Of a stretch of 64,000 nt of DNA, positions 36,599-47,496 are shown one piece after another. The stretch lies in the NCBI RefSeq assembly GCF_004365095.1, contig NZ_SOCN01000001.1, forward strand, positions 186,001 to 250,000, given 5' to 3'. Position numbers and translations under genes: made by a program. This DNA comes from Mycoplasmopsis mustelae. Its GTDB lineage: Bacteria > Bacillota_I > Bacilli_A > Mycoplasmatales > Metamycoplasmataceae. The notes under the pieces are model-generated. The model saw only the letters and a program-made list of their open reading frames with translations. It was not told the origin of the DNA and did no database searches. The stretch's first letter is position 1, and the number at the start of each line of letters is the position of its first letter.

Positions 36599-37443
36599 TA
36601 TTTAGCATCCTTTCTTCTTCTTAAAATTAGTTTATTTGAAGATTTCTTAGTTTTTCTAGTTTTAACACCAAGTGCAATTTTACCTCAAGGAGTGAGAGGC
36701 GCTTTACGACCAACTGGTTGTTTTCCTTCTCCTCCCCCGTGTGGGTGGTCTACTGGGTTCATTACAGAACCACGAACGGTAGGTCTAATTCCTTTGTATC
36801 TATTAATTCCAGCTTTACCAACATTAACAAGTAAGTGTTCTTCATTTCCAACAACACCAACTGTTGCGCGACAACGAGCTAAAATGCGACGCGTTTCACC
36901 TGACTTAAGTTTTAACACTACATATTTACCGTCATCATCTTTTCCAAGAATTTGTGCAGAAGTACCAGCACTACGCGCAATAATACCTCCACCACCAGGT
37001 TGCATTTCTATATTATGTACAAATGTACCTTCAGGGATCTTAGCTAATGGTAATGCATTTCCTATCATAATATCAACAACTTCTCCTGAAACAACTTTTT
37101 GTCCTAAGACAATCCCTTTTGGAGCTAAAATGTATCTTTTTTCTCCGTCTGCATATGCTAATAAACAAATGTTAGCTGATCTATTTGGATCATATTCAAT
37201 TGTTTTTACAATAGCAGGAATATTATCTTTGTTACGTTTAAAATCAATGATTCTGTAGAATCTTTTAACACGTCCTCCGCGATGTCTAACAGTAATCTTA
37301 CCTTGGTTGTTACGACCTGCATTATTTTTTAAATTTACTAATAATGATTTTTCTGGTTCGTGGCCTGATAAGTTTTGTTTAAAATCTAACGAAGACATAT
37401 TTCTACGACCATTGGTAGTTGGCTTATAATGTTTTAATGCCAT
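36598..37443 (-). CDS. rplB: 50S ribosomal protein L2
   Basis: This 281-residue peptidyl-transferase-centre protein begins [20 protein letters not shown] and has the signature [21 protein letters not shown] Trp TGA follows shortly after. It is preceded by a 113-nt gap with two hairpins, unusual in a cluster otherwise packed without gaps. Confidence 0.97.
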
Positions 37444-37460
37444 ATTTCAAATGTCTCCTT

Positions 37461-37552
37461 TGCTTAAAAATAGTTGCGGATCTTTCTTTTAAGCATTTAA
37501 ATTCCGCGATATTTTATTATGAATTTAATGAATATCAGTTTCATTCATTAAA
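37461..37552 (-). promoter_or_regulatory. Two-hairpin leader between rplW and rplB
   Basis: TTTAATGAAT (37524-37533) pairs perfectly with ATTCATTAAA (37543-37552), and TGCTTAAAA (37461-37469) with TTTTAAGCA (37487-37495). They fill the 113-nt gap before rplB, whose AAAGGAG Shine-Dalgarno lies immediately downstream of the second hairpin. They may be a processing site, internal promoter region or translational control element. Confidence 0.45.
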
Positions 37553-37556
37553 GAAA

Positions 37557-38021
37557 TTATTCACCACCTACTTTACGTTTAGTTGTGGTTTTCTTAGTTA
37601 CAGTTACTGTTTTGGTCGCAACTGATTTTTTTGCCGCTAATTTTTGTGCAACTTTTGCTTCAACGTCCATAGATTTTTGTGCTTTAGCTGCTTTTGCTTC
37701 TTCAACCTCTTTAGTATCAATTGTTGTAGTTGTCGCATCGTTTGGTAAGTAATTCATTACTTGACCATCTTCTAAAGTAACCATTGCTTTTTTATAACGA
37801 TTGGTAAATCCGTGGTAACGTCCTACATTTTTTGGTTTTTTATGAACTTTAATAGTATTAACTTTTGCTACCTTAACATTAAAAATGGTTTCTATAGCTT
37901 CTTTAATTTGAAATTTATTTGCTGCAAAATCTACTTTAAACACATAAACATTATTTTGTGTTCTTAAGATATCAGTTTTCTCTGAAAGAATTGGTGATTT
38001 AATTACTTTTGTGATTTCCAT
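37557..38021 (-). CDS. rplW: 50S ribosomal protein L23 with C-terminal extension
   Basis: This 154-residue protein starts MEITKVIKSPILSEKTDILR with the normal L23 core to about residue 97. A 55-residue Ala/Lys/Thr/Val-rich tail ending KTTTKRKVGGE follows. Standard L23 is near 100 residues, so the tail is a lineage-type extension. Confidence 0.96.
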   Translation of the reverse strand: MEITKVIKSPILSEKTDILRTQNNVYVFKVDFAANKFQIKEAIETIFNVKVAKVNTIKVHKKPKNVGRYHGFTNRYKKAMVTLEDGQVMNYLPNDATTTTIDTKEVEEAKAAKAQKSMDVEAKVAQKLAAKKSVATKTVTVTKKTTTKRKVGGE

Positions 38022-38023
38022 AA

Positions 38024-38872
38024 TTATTTAACTCTGCTTTCTAATAATTTCAAACTTTCTTGTGACAGAATTAAAACATCTGCACCAATTAATTCTTCCA
38101 CTGTTAAAGAATTAGCTTTTGAAGTAGCAACATTTGGTAAGTTTTTTGCTGACTTAAATACTATTGGACTTTCAGTTACAATTAAAACATGTTTTAAATC
38201 ATTAACTTGTAGTTCTTTTAATTTTGCAAGTAGGTCTTTTGTTTTAATGGTTTGTAAATCTAAATCATTTACAATAACTGCTTTATCGTTTGCTAATAAA
38301 GTTAATGCAGAAACAAAAGCGGCAAATTTAACTTTTTTATTAACTTTTAGTGAATAATTTTTATTTGCTTGTGGCCCGAATGCTCTACCACCACCAACTC
38401 AAATTGGTGAACGCACTGAGCTATGACGCGCTCTACCAGTTCCTTTTTGTCTTCAAGGTTTTTTACCACTACCACTTACGGCGGCACGGTTTTTAACTTG
38501 ATGTGTACCTTGTCTTCTTGAAGCACGTTCAGATAAAATTGTGTCAAAGATTGCTTGATTATAAATTTTTTCTGAACCAAATAAACTTTTTGGTAAATCA
38601 GCACTAAATGTTTTTTTAGCAACTTGTACTTCTTTTTGTACAGTTACTTTTGCTGATTTAATTGCGCCTTTGTTTGCAACCTTAGTTGCAGAAGTAGTTT
38701 TCTTTGTACTAACAGAAGTATCTGTTTTAGTGTTTTTAGTAGTTTTAGTAAGTTTAGTAGGTTTAGTAGGTTGCTTTTTATCAACGGATGCTTTAGCAGT
38801 CGACTTGCTTGGAGTTTTTTTAGTTGTTGCTTTTGCTGCTGTAGTAGTTTTTTTTGCTTTTGTCTCAGCCAT
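38024..38872 (-). CDS. rplD: 50S ribosomal protein L4 with N-terminal extension
   Basis: This 282-residue protein has the L4 core starting near residue 80, with RASRRQGTHQVKNRAAVSGSG and KPWRQKGTGRARHSS typical of the tunnel loop. The first ~80 residues are Lys/Thr/Ala low complexity (TKPTKLTKTTKNTKT). L4 is a known autoregulator of S10 operons in other bacteria. Confidence 0.96.
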
Positions 38873-38874
38873 AA

Positions 38875-39672
38875 CTATTTATCTCCTTCTTCTTTTGCTT
38901 CGGCTTCTGAAATTAATGCTTGTAATTCAGCGGCGGTCATTCCAACTGTAACTTCAATATTAAATTTTTTAGCATGCTCAATTAATTCGTTCATTAATTG
39001 AACTTCTGCAATATTAACTAATTTAACACCGTCATGATCTGGTAACCCTTTAATTGCTTTTTTAATTACAACAAAAGATTTTTTGGCACCAGGAATTGAA
39101 CCTCTGATTAGAATTAAATTATTTGCCACATCTACCTTAACTACTTCTAAGTTTTGAACTGTGGTTTTAACATGCCCTAAATGTCCAGGCATTGTCATTC
39201 CTTTAAAAACTCTATTTCCTGAAATATCTCCAAGAGAACCAGTTTGTCTTACGGGTTGAGAACCACCACCTCCCCCGTGTGATTTTGGACCAATCGCCTG
39301 ATTGTGTCTTTTGATTGCTCCGGCAAAACCTTTTCCTTTTGAAGTACCGGTAACATCAACTAATTCACCTGACTTAAAGATATCGGCAGTAATAATCGAT
39401 CCAAGTTCATAACCCGACATATTACGAACTTCTTTGACGAAGCGCTTAGGAGTTGTGTTAGCTTTATCAAATTGACCTTTTAACGGTTTAGTAACACGAC
39501 TTGCTTTTTTATCAAAAACCGCAAGTTGAGTAGCAACATAACCATTTTTGTCAGTTGTTAAAACTTTAGACACAACATTTGGTTGTACTTCTACCACCGT
39601 TACCGGTACTCTAGCACCAGTTTCAGTAAAGATTTGAGTCATACCAACTTTACGTCCCAAGATTCCTTTCAT
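38875..39672 (-). CDS. rplC: 50S ribosomal protein L3
   Basis: This 265-residue protein begins [20 protein letters not shown] and has the signature [22 protein letters not shown]-terminal extension of ~55 residues (after [15 protein letters not shown]) exceeds the usual length. Confidence 0.97.
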   Translation of the reverse strand: MKGILGRKVGMTQIFTETGARVPVTVVEVQPNVVSKVLTTDKNGYVATQLAVFDKKASRVTKPLKGQFDKANTTPKRFVKEVRNMSGYELGSIITADIFKSGELVDVTGTSKGKGFAGAIKRHNQAIGPKSHGGGGGSQPVRQTGSLGDISGNRVFKGMTMPGHLGHVKTTVQNLEVVKVDVANNLILIRGSIPGAKKSFVVIKKAIKGLPDHDGVKLVNIAEVQLMNELIEHAKKFNIEVTVGMTAAELQALISEAEAKEEGDK

Positions 39673-39696
39673 TTTTTCTCCTTAATTAAATAATTA

Positions 39697-40005
39697 TTAT
39701 TTTTTAACTTTAACTTGAATTCCAACACCCACTGGTAGATCAAGTCTGTTGATTTTGTCAACTAAACCATCACTTGGATTTTGAATCACAACTAATCTTT
39801 GGTGTGTTCTACTTTCAAATTGTTCACGACTAGTTTTGTTAACATGAACTGATCTTAAGATAGTAATTTCATCTCTTTTAGTTGGTAATGGAATTGGCCC
39901 ACTTACGTGCGCTTTTTCTTCTTTAGCTAACAAAAATAATTTTTTTGCCGCTACATCAACTAAAGCATGATCAAAACCTTTAACTTTGATGTTTAATTTG
40001 CTCAT
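39697..40005 (-). CDS. rpsJ: 30S ribosomal protein S10
   Basis: This 102-residue protein begins MSKLNIKVKGFDHALVDVAA and has SGPIPLPTKRDEITILRSVH. It is the first gene of the cluster, with a strong AAAGGAGG Shine-Dalgarno. Confidence 0.97.
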   Translation of the reverse strand: MSKLNIKVKGFDHALVDVAAKKLFLLAKEEKAHVSGPIPLPTKRDEITILRSVHVNKTSREQFESRTHQRLVVIQNPSDGLVDKINRLDLPVGVGIQVKVKK

Positions 40006-40053
40006 TTTGTTGCCTCCTTTGTTCTATATTTGAACATAACTCACTATAAAAAC

Positions 40054-40129
40054 CTAAAGCATCCTCAGCAACTTAATGGTGCTTTAGCAACCTTATAGAT
40101 CACTGTTATAGTTGCTTTTCAATTATATA
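40054..40129 (-). promoter_or_regulatory. S10 operon promoter and structured leader
   Basis: A TATATAAT -10 box is at the complement of 40122-40129. Downstream, AGCAACT (complement of 40110-40116) can pair either with GTTGCT (complement of 40086-40091) or AGTTGCT (complement of 40067-40073). CTAAAGCA (complement of 40080-40087) pairs with TGCTTTAG (complement of 40054-40061). Alternative pairing suggests an attenuation or autoregulatory leader. Confidence 0.5.
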
Positions 40130-40137
40130 GTAAAAAT

Positions 40138-40169
40138 AAAAATGCGAAAATGAAAATTTTCACATTTTT
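40138..40169 (-). terminator. Terminator after the second thioredoxin gene
   Basis: AAAAATG and CATTTTT outer arms, and GAAAAT/ATTTTC inner arms, lie between the thioredoxin-like gene and the S10 promoter. Confidence 0.65.
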
Positions 40170-40198
40170 TATAAAACAACGGTTCTTGGTGTATCAAC

Positions 40199-40537
40199 CT
40201 ACGAAATTCGGTTTTCTATCCATTCACTTAAAATTTCTTCAGGTATATATTCATAACCTTTTTCGACTATTTCGTCGCCTTTTAATAAAATCATTGTAGG
40301 AACTTTAAGCACCTTCCATTTATTATCTGGATTGCGAAACAGCTTAGCTTCTTCAGCATTAACGTGAATAAAATCCACTCCTGAACTTGCAAATTTTTCT
40401 GCAATACGCTCTAAAGTAGGACGCATCATTTTACAATCTCCACATCAATCTGTTGTAAAAATTAAAAATGTTAAATCATCAGGTTTTTTTGCATCTAAAA
40501 CTGCTTTCGCATCATTTCATGGTAATTTTCTAAACAT
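40199..40537 (-). CDS. Thioredoxin-like protein
   Basis: This 112-residue cytoplasmic thioredoxin-fold protein has active site TTDWCGDCKMMRP (about residues 29-41) and cis-Pro in LKVPTMILLKGDE. The CGDC centre differs from the CGPC of trxA at 20305, as in thioredoxin-like proteins of other mycoplasmas. Its start lies 1 nt downstream of the upstream membrane-protein gene's stop, and the RNase J paralogue precedes both, so the three genes form an operon. Confidence 0.9.
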
Positions 40538-40538
40538 T

Positions 40539-41573
40539 TTATCTCCTTTGTATTGGTGAAATTTCATCTAAAAATTTCTGGTTGTTTGCTGATTTTGGTG
40601 GTTTAGTTTGTGGTATTTCCAATGCTTCGAGCTGTGAAATCAAATCATCGCCTGAACTTTTTTCATGCTTAGATTTTTCGTCATTTCACAGCAACTGCTG
40701 CACATCTGAAACATCTAACATATTAAGCAGTTGATTTAATAAAATTTTATAACTATTTTTTTTAAAGTCAATTTGAAAATATTTTACAGCCACAAAAACA
40801 AAGTCAAAAAATCTTATTAAATCTGTGGTTAATAAATATTTACCTTTAGATAAATACCCTTGATATTGAATGATATTTAAACGATTTTGAATTCTTAATA
40901 GTTTGAAATCCAAAATTTTATGTAAGATAAATATAAAAATAGTGAGCAAAACTAAAATAGGTAGAATCGCCGAAAAGGTAGGGATATACAATAAATTAAA
41001 AATACTATCAAAAAGGAAACCAACATTATTAAAAATGTTGAATTTGAATGCACTAACTATCATTGAATCGCTTCTTATAAAGTGTTTTCATCAACCTTCA
41101 ACATATATTTTTTGTGGCAATTGTAAACTAAATTCATATTGAACTTGATATATAAAATGCAAAATTATATGTGTAAGTAAAACTAAAAAAAGAAATAGTG
41201 CTATGAGTATTTGCAAACTTCTTTGTCGAAAATCGCTTCAGTTAATTTTTCTTTGCCTTGAAAATCAAGTTAATGAATTTTGTCTATATTTACTGGTTAA
41301 TAACAAAATAACCAAATAAATCAAACTTAACAAGTATAAATAAAAAATTGTATTTCCAAACAAGAGTGCATATGTATAAACATAGGTTCATTGCAATCAA
41401 GCTGGTAGGATTTTTATAACAAACAAAACATTAAGAACCAATGAAAAAAGATAAAAAATCATAAATAAAACTAATTTCCAAACTTTTATCTTTTTGCCTA
41501 AGATAAGTTGATTATCAGGTAAAGGTTCTTTCCAAGAAATTTGTAGTACATTAAAAAGTTTTGATAATTTCAT
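40539..41573 (-). CDS. Integral membrane protein, unknown function
   Basis: This 344-residue protein has no recognised family. Hydrophobic segments are at about residues 33-53, 63-90, 120-140 and 200-220. The C-terminal ~120 residues are soluble, ending KPPKSANNQKFLDEISPIQR plus R. It starts one base after the RNase J-like stop and ends 1 nt before the thioredoxin start. Two Trp codons near residue 161 (TGATGA) interrupt it under the standard code. Confidence 0.82.
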
Positions 41574-41574
41574 C

Positions 41575-43239
41575 TTAAATTGTAGTTAACGTAAAAGCAA
41601 CCATCGGATCTTTATCGGTGATTTTAAAAATCCGTTTTCTTATGGTTTTACGCACTTTTTCATTAAATTCACGCATGGTTAAAAATGTTTTAGTCAGCAT
41701 AACATCAGCAATAATTTCTTTTATTAATGCGTCAATATATGGTTGATCTTGTGGATCAATAACTCCGACATAATTAATATTTAATTTACCAATAATTTGC
41801 TTAGTTTTAGGTGAATACATTGAATTAATAATAATAACACCCTCGCGCCCTAAAATTTCACGTTCAGCTAGAACTTCAGATGAGATATCTCCAACTCCAA
41901 AACCATCAATAATGACATCACCAACATCTTTAATTTTACCATTTTGACTAACTAATTTACCATTGGCAAAATGAGCAATTTTTCCGTTTTGTAGAATTAC
42001 TGGATTTACTTCTTTTGCTAATATTTTATCTTCCTTAATGTAATTTGCTAAATCTACTAGATAACGATATAAACCTTGAACTGGTAGCAAAATTGTTGGT
42101 TTAAGATATTTTGTTAAATTATAAACATCTTCACGTGTTGGGCGACAGTAAAAATATTCGTTATCTGAAATATCTATTAAATTTGGCGTAATTTTTGCTA
42201 TCTCATCTAAAGTTATCGCAGCTAGTGATTCCAAACCATTAACTGAAGGGGCGATTACGATTACTGCGTCTTCTTTTGTGATTTTTAAATATACATCTTC
42301 ATTATTTACAATTCGAATAAATCGTGTATACAAGCGATTTATTGCGCCAGTAACTAAAACAACTGCATTGTGAACCTTATGTACTTGCTTATAATCTAAA
42401 ATTTCAGGGAACTTAAACTTTGTATCAAGCTTTTCTTGAATTTGATTCACCAAAAACAACAAGTCAGCATATGCTTTACCATACGGAATGATGGGGCGAT
42501 TATATTTAACTGCTAGTTCAATAATTTGTTGCATTGAAACCATATCTTCACTATAGCCACCAATAATAATTTTATTTTGTTGTGAAGTTCTCTGAAACAT
42601 TTTCTCAACAGAATTTGGTAAAAATAATTTTTCAATAGCACGTCCGGTATATCTACTATTTCCGGCGTCCGTAATTAATGCATTAATTTTACGCTTGTTG
42701 AAAAGCTTTGGGAGATGTAAAAATCAAGTGCGACCAAAAATTCCTAAATCCCCCTCAACATAATTAAACATGAAGACATAATCACCATTTGGTGTAATAA
42801 AATCAAATCCCAAATTACCAGGTGCGCACCCAGGCAATGCAATAGGTTGGATATAAATTTCTCCTAATTTAATACGTTCTGAAAGTGAAATAATTTCATA
42901 TGAATTTGGTTTAATATTATATTTACTTAAACGTTCTTGAATAATTTGTTTATTTAAAAATGAAGTATAAATTTTCACACCAGGAACCTTCATCACTAAT
43001 CAAGGAAGTGCCGAAAAACTTTCATTACGAATGTCACTAATAAAAATTCCTTGAATTTTCTTTTTATTTTTTTCTAAGAAAGTAAAGTCAGGAATCAATG
43101 TATCAACTCCATTGTTAGAATTAATTGGAATTTTCACACCCGTGTTAACTACATATAAATTGTCATTATAATCTAAAACAAAACAGTTCTTACCGTTTTC
43201 ATCTTGCCCACCTAAGGCAAAAATATTAACTTTCTCCAT
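41575..43239 (-). CDS. RNase J-like protein with degenerate metal site
   Basis: This 554-residue protein has the RNase J/metallo-beta-lactamase plus beta-CASP layout (NIFALGGQDENGKNCFVLDY, KIIIGGYSEDMVSMQQII, CRPTREDVYNLTKYLKPTIL). The catalytic HxHxDH segment (normally THGHEDHIGALP) reads SDIRNESFSALP at residues 68-79, so all four metal ligands are gone. The PVHGEYR motif is PVQGLYR, losing another His. A true nuclease activity is therefore unlikely. A partner or regulatory role beside an active RNase J elsewhere is plausible but inferred. Confidence 0.88.
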
Positions 43240-43346
43240 AATTCTCCCAGGAAAATAAAGTCATCTTAAATAATTAAGAATAGTTTAATTATATCAAAAG
43301 AAATTTAACAAAACTTATTTTTTGTAAATTTCATTTTTTAGAATTT

Positions 43347-43380
43347 AAAAAACTTCGCTTAATTAAAAACAAAGTTTTTT
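43347..43380 (-). terminator. Terminator of the tpiA operon
   Basis: AAAAAACTT (43347-43355) pairs with AAGTTTTTT (43372-43380), overlapping the stop codon of the membrane-anchored gene upstream of rnj. Confidence 0.75.
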
Positions 43381-45082
43381 ATAAATTTTGTTTAATATTT
43401 TTTAATATTCTTACCACAAATTTATCAATCGGTTTTTCTGTATTAACTTGATATGAAATCTCTAATTCAAATTCTATAAAAAAGTTACCATCATCATCTT
43501 GAGTTGTTTGGACTAGTTTCAAAGGTTTGATTATTTTAAAGCCAGAATTCTCTAAGGTTGAAAAATCAAAATCTAAAAGTTTGAAATCTGATGATTGCTT
43601 TTGATTTTTTAGTGTGATGACAATTGATTTAGATGCACCATTACTCACGATTCTTGTTAAGAGTTTATCAAATTCTTCACTATTTTTTCTATAAATTTGT
43701 TGATTTACTGATTTTGCTAACATCAAAATGTCACTATAAGTGTTTTTATTATTTAATATGCCAAATAGTGCAGAAGTTGTTGAATCCAGAGCAATTCATT
43801 TATTGAATCATAAACCATTTGGTTCAGTAGCGTGTTCAGAAGTTAATTCTTCTGATGGAATTTGATTTTCTAATGCGGTTATTTTTCATGAATTTTTTAC
43901 CTTAAACACATTTGTTTGATTGGTTTCATAATCGTAATATTTAACTAGATAACCAGGTTTTAAATAATTTAAGACATAACTTACATTTATATTTGCTCCT
44001 GGATGCCCTTTATAATATATGTTATACTCGTCACCATATTCAAATAAAATTTTTGCAATAAGATTCTGATCATTTTTACTCTCAGTACCTAAAATTAGCA
44101 AACTTGGTTTATCATTAGAATCTTGAATGCTTTTAACTATATCTCGTTGCCTTTCTCAATCATTTCCGGTTATCGATGCTCAATAAGTAGATAGTCTTTT
44201 ATTTTGGTTATCACGTGTATTAAATATTTTATCTTTTAAATTTATTGAATTATTCTCAAAAAATGAATAATTTTTGTAAATTCCCATCTTCTGAAATTTA
44301 TCAGCATTCAATGAATCGCTCCATCATACACTGATATTCGGATAGAAGTTTGAAACAAGATATTGATTACCACGATTTATGTAGAAATTAGCAATTGGAT
44401 TAACTCAATGTCCTAAATTATCTTGATTATTTTTTATAAATTGTTTATCATAATAATATTTTTCTAAAATATAATTTGCAATGGAATTTGCATCTTCAAT
44501 ACCAAAAATTAAAACATTTGAAAATTTAGACAAACGCGCCAGTAACTGTGCCGCCCTAACAAAATGATCAGAATTAGTTCAAATTGCTATTTTTTTATTA
44601 GGATTATTCTTGACATATTCAATTGCTTGTTCTAAAAATTCTACTTCAGTTGTCTTCCGTCCCAATTCATGAACTTTAGAGTTAGTTAAAAATAATTGAT
44701 TACTAACTTTTCTTTTTGTTTTAAGAAAATCTTCTAATTTATTTACGTTTAGCGATGTATGATAATCTTTTAAATCCATACTCCTATAAAAATGAACTTC
44801 CTTTTCAGAAAGCATCGCCATTCTAATTAAATTGTAAAAAGTTTGCACCCCGAAAGACGAATAATACAAATTAACATCAGCTTGATTTTGTGTATCTAAA
44901 ATATTATTTTTAACAATATTTGTTTCGTCAAATCTAATAAAGGGCTTTTTATTGCTTTCATAAAATTGATTAACGGCTTTTTTATAATTAATACCAAAAT
45001 AAAGTGTAGTTGTTAATAATGTTGCTATTGTTGTAAAAATTACAGAACTTCAAATTAATTTTTTATTCAGTTTTCTTTTCAA
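43379..45082 (-). CDS. Membrane-anchored protein with a sialyltransferase-like (GT80?) signature
   Basis: This 567-residue protein starts at TTG 45082, two bases after the tpiA stop. Only from there is the N-terminal anchor included: a Lys/Arg-rich start (KRKLNKK), then one membrane helix (LIWSSVIFTTIATLLTTTLY). The rest is extracytoplasmic. It contains EYNIYYKGHPGANINVSYVL, resembling the KGHP motif of GT80 sialyltransferases. Upstream, LIFGIEDANSIANYI could take the place of the acidic catalytic motif, and WIALDSTTSALFGIL resembles the Ser-rich nucleotide-binding loop. The match is by eye, partial, and the catalytic acidic motif is not exact. It could be an inactive relative or unrelated. 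Confidence 0.72.
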
Positions 45083-45083
45083 G

Positions 45084-45818
45084 CTATTTTTTTAATGTAA
45101 GTAGTTTAATAAAACTATCAACTTGTAATGAAGCTCCACCAACTAAGAATCCATTAATATCTTTTTGATTTGATAATTCTAAAATATTGTCGGGTGAAAC
45201 ACTACCACCATATTGAACAACTAATGAATCCGATGTTAATTGATGTATATATGCACAAACATCTTGTGCGATTTGTGGTGTTGCGACTTTTCCGGTTCCA
45301 ATTGCCCAAATTGGCTCGTATGCAACTACTATTTTAGTAAAATCTAAACCTTTTAGAGAACCTAGAATTTGTTTTTTAACAACTTCTTTAGTTAATCCTT
45401 GTTCATATTCTTGCAAAGTCTCCCCAACACAAATAACTGGAGTAAGTCCTTTCTCTAATACTAATTTTGCTTTTGTATTAACTAATTCATCTGTCTCTTT
45501 ATGATAGCTACGTCTTTCGGAATGTCCTAAAATAACAAATTTTGCATTCAATTCTTTCAACATATCAGCTGAAACTTCACCTGTATATGCTCCACTAACA
45601 TGTGCTGATACATCTTGAGCTGCCAAGTATAATTTTTCTACTCTGTTTGATTGGAAAGCCGCTAAATTTACAAAAGGCATAGCTATCGCAAATTCAACGT
45701 TCGAAGTTACTAAATGTTGTTTTTGTTGAAATTCGATTGCAAATTCTTTTAAGAATGCTTGTGTTTCTGAAAAGGTCTTATTCATTTTTCAGTTTCCTAT
45801 AATTAGTTTTTTATTCAT
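45084..45818 (-). CDS. tpiA: Triosephosphate isomerase
   Basis: This 244-residue glycolytic enzyme interconverts DHAP and GAP. Its motifs are GNWKMNKT (Trp by TGA), [11 protein letters not shown] with the catalytic His, [15 protein letters not shown] with the catalytic Glu, and QYGGSV near the end. The start at 45818 is needed to include the NWKMN motif. It is the first gene of the operon with the GT-like gene. Confidence 0.97.
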
Positions 45819-45921
45819 AATAACTCCTTTTAACTTGCTAAATTATACAAAAATTTTAAAATTTGTTTGTTTTTGGTTAATTTTTAGTTCGCTTTTTATA
45901 TTTTTTTATATATAAAATATG

Positions 45922-46407
45922 ATGAAAAATAGAGGAATGTTTTTAGAATCGGTTTTGAATAAAACTATAGAATATTTTTGAACTCATAAAATAGCGTTTA
46001 TAGAAAAGAAAGGTTTAGATATTGCATTAAAAACAATTATTAAAGAAGGAAAGAGATTAGTTGTTAAAGATTCAAATATATATAAAAAAAGTACCGTGGA
46101 TTATACAGGTTGCTACAAAGGTAGTTTTATATGCTTTGAAGCTAAAAGTTGCAACGAGGACCGTTTTGATTTATCAAATTTGAAAGAACATCAATTACAA
46201 TATTTACATTTAATTCAAGATAACGGTGGATATGCATTTGTAGTCTTATTTTTTTCTAATGTTAATCGTTTTTTTCAAGTTAAAATTAATTATTTACAAA
46301 AGTTAATAGATAATAAGATTAAATCCGTTAAATTAGTAGATATAGAAAAAAATTCTAAAGAACTATCTTTAGAATTCCCGTGTATATTGAACTTCTTAGA
46401 AGATTAG
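45922..46407 (+). CDS. recU: Holliday junction resolvase RecU
   Basis: This ~161-residue endonuclease cuts recombination intermediates. It has RGMFLESVLNKTIEYF, STVDYTGCYKGSFICFEAKSC with the catalytic Asp and E-x-K, and HQLQYLHLIQDNGGYAFVVL typical of RecU. An ATG at 45919 is equally possible. A TATAAA lies immediately upstream with no Shine-Dalgarno. It overlaps the convergent HU gene by 4 nt. Confidence 0.93.
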
Positions 46408-46685
46408 GCTTTGAAATCAACCAAATCTCTTAGATATTTAGAAGACTTGTATTTGATCACGCGTTTTTGTGGTACAACTTGTTCTTCTTTTGTAAATCTA
46501 TTAATAATGGTACGTTGTTTTTTAACAACAGTAGAGAAAATACCTAATTGTGATAATCTAACGGTATCTTCAGCAATTAATTGTTCTTTTAAAACAAACA
46601 CCATTGCATCAAGAACCTTTTCAACATCTTTTGGTGTTGATTCTAGTCTATCTGCAACTTCCAATAAGAATTCTTTTTTTGTCAT
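46404..46685 (-). CDS. HU/IHF-family DNA-binding protein
   Basis: This 93-residue nucleoid protein begins MTKKEFLLEVADRLESTPKD and has VRLSQLGIFSTVVKKQRTI, the HU beta-arm start. The canonical arm GRNP sequence is replaced by NRFTKEEQVVPQKRVIKYK, so it is a diverged HU. GGAGAAC precedes the ATG. Confidence 0.88.
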   Translation of the reverse strand: MTKKEFLLEVADRLESTPKDVEKVLDAMVFVLKEQLIAEDTVRLSQLGIFSTVVKKQRTIINRFTKEEQVVPQKRVIKYKSSKYLRDLVDFKA

Positions 46686-46839
46686 TGTTCTCCTTGTTTA
46701 TCTTAAATTAAATTTAATAAGTGTAATTATAATACTTTTTTTTAAAAGTGCCTATATTTTGGGGATAAAAGTTATTTTATCTAAAGAATTATAAATTATT
46801 TTTAAAAAATATTCAAAAATTATAACTGACTAAATAATT

Positions 46840-47496
46840 TTAGGCAAAAGGAATCGCGAATAAGAAGAATGAAAGCATAATATTAATGATGATAATTAAA
46901 AATAAAGAAAGTTTTTTCTTAGTTAAGTAATAAGAAATTCCAATCCCTATTGGAACATAAATTTTAAGTAAAACATTACGATATCCAATAAAAAAATTTG
47001 TAGAATGATTTAAAGTTGCATATTCTGAGACAGATTTATTAAAATTAATTTCAGGTATAAAAATTGATAAGAACAATTGCAAAGCAAGCGATAAAACAAT
47101 TCCTGCAATTATCGGTCGCATTACAATTAGCATATTTTTAATAATTGTATTAGCTTTGAATTTTTTGATATATTTCATAGCTAATACCATTACAATGATA
47201 GCAGGTAGACAGAAAACTAGATAAGTAATAAACATCGCAATATAGCCTCATCATTGTCCATTTGCGATTAAATAACCCGTAAAAAAACCAAACTTAGTTG
47301 ATACAACACCGGGCGTTGAGTTGCTTACCGTAAAAACCGTATTAATTTTATCATCATTAATATTTGCCCCAAAGTTGCTCGCTAAAAATAATCATAATCA
47401 CCTAAAAATTGGCATAAAAACTTGACCGCCTCCAAAAACAGATAACGAAACAAGCATTAAAAACGTAAGTGCAACAATTAAACCAACAAAAAACAT
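46840..47496 (-). CDS. Chromate transporter family half-protein (ChrA type)
   Basis: This 218-residue membrane protein has five or six hydrophobic segments and the ChrA motif SLSVFGGGQVFMPIFRW. Family members of this size work as pairs of half-transporters. The upstream gene is the partner, sharing one base (TAATG). The true substrate is not known for mycoplasmas; the family name comes from chromate efflux. Confidence 0.85.

Noticed and set aside
36557-37258. Long plus-strand ORF antisense to rplB
   Set aside because: It is a mirror of the conserved L2 gene, without its own start signal or domain.
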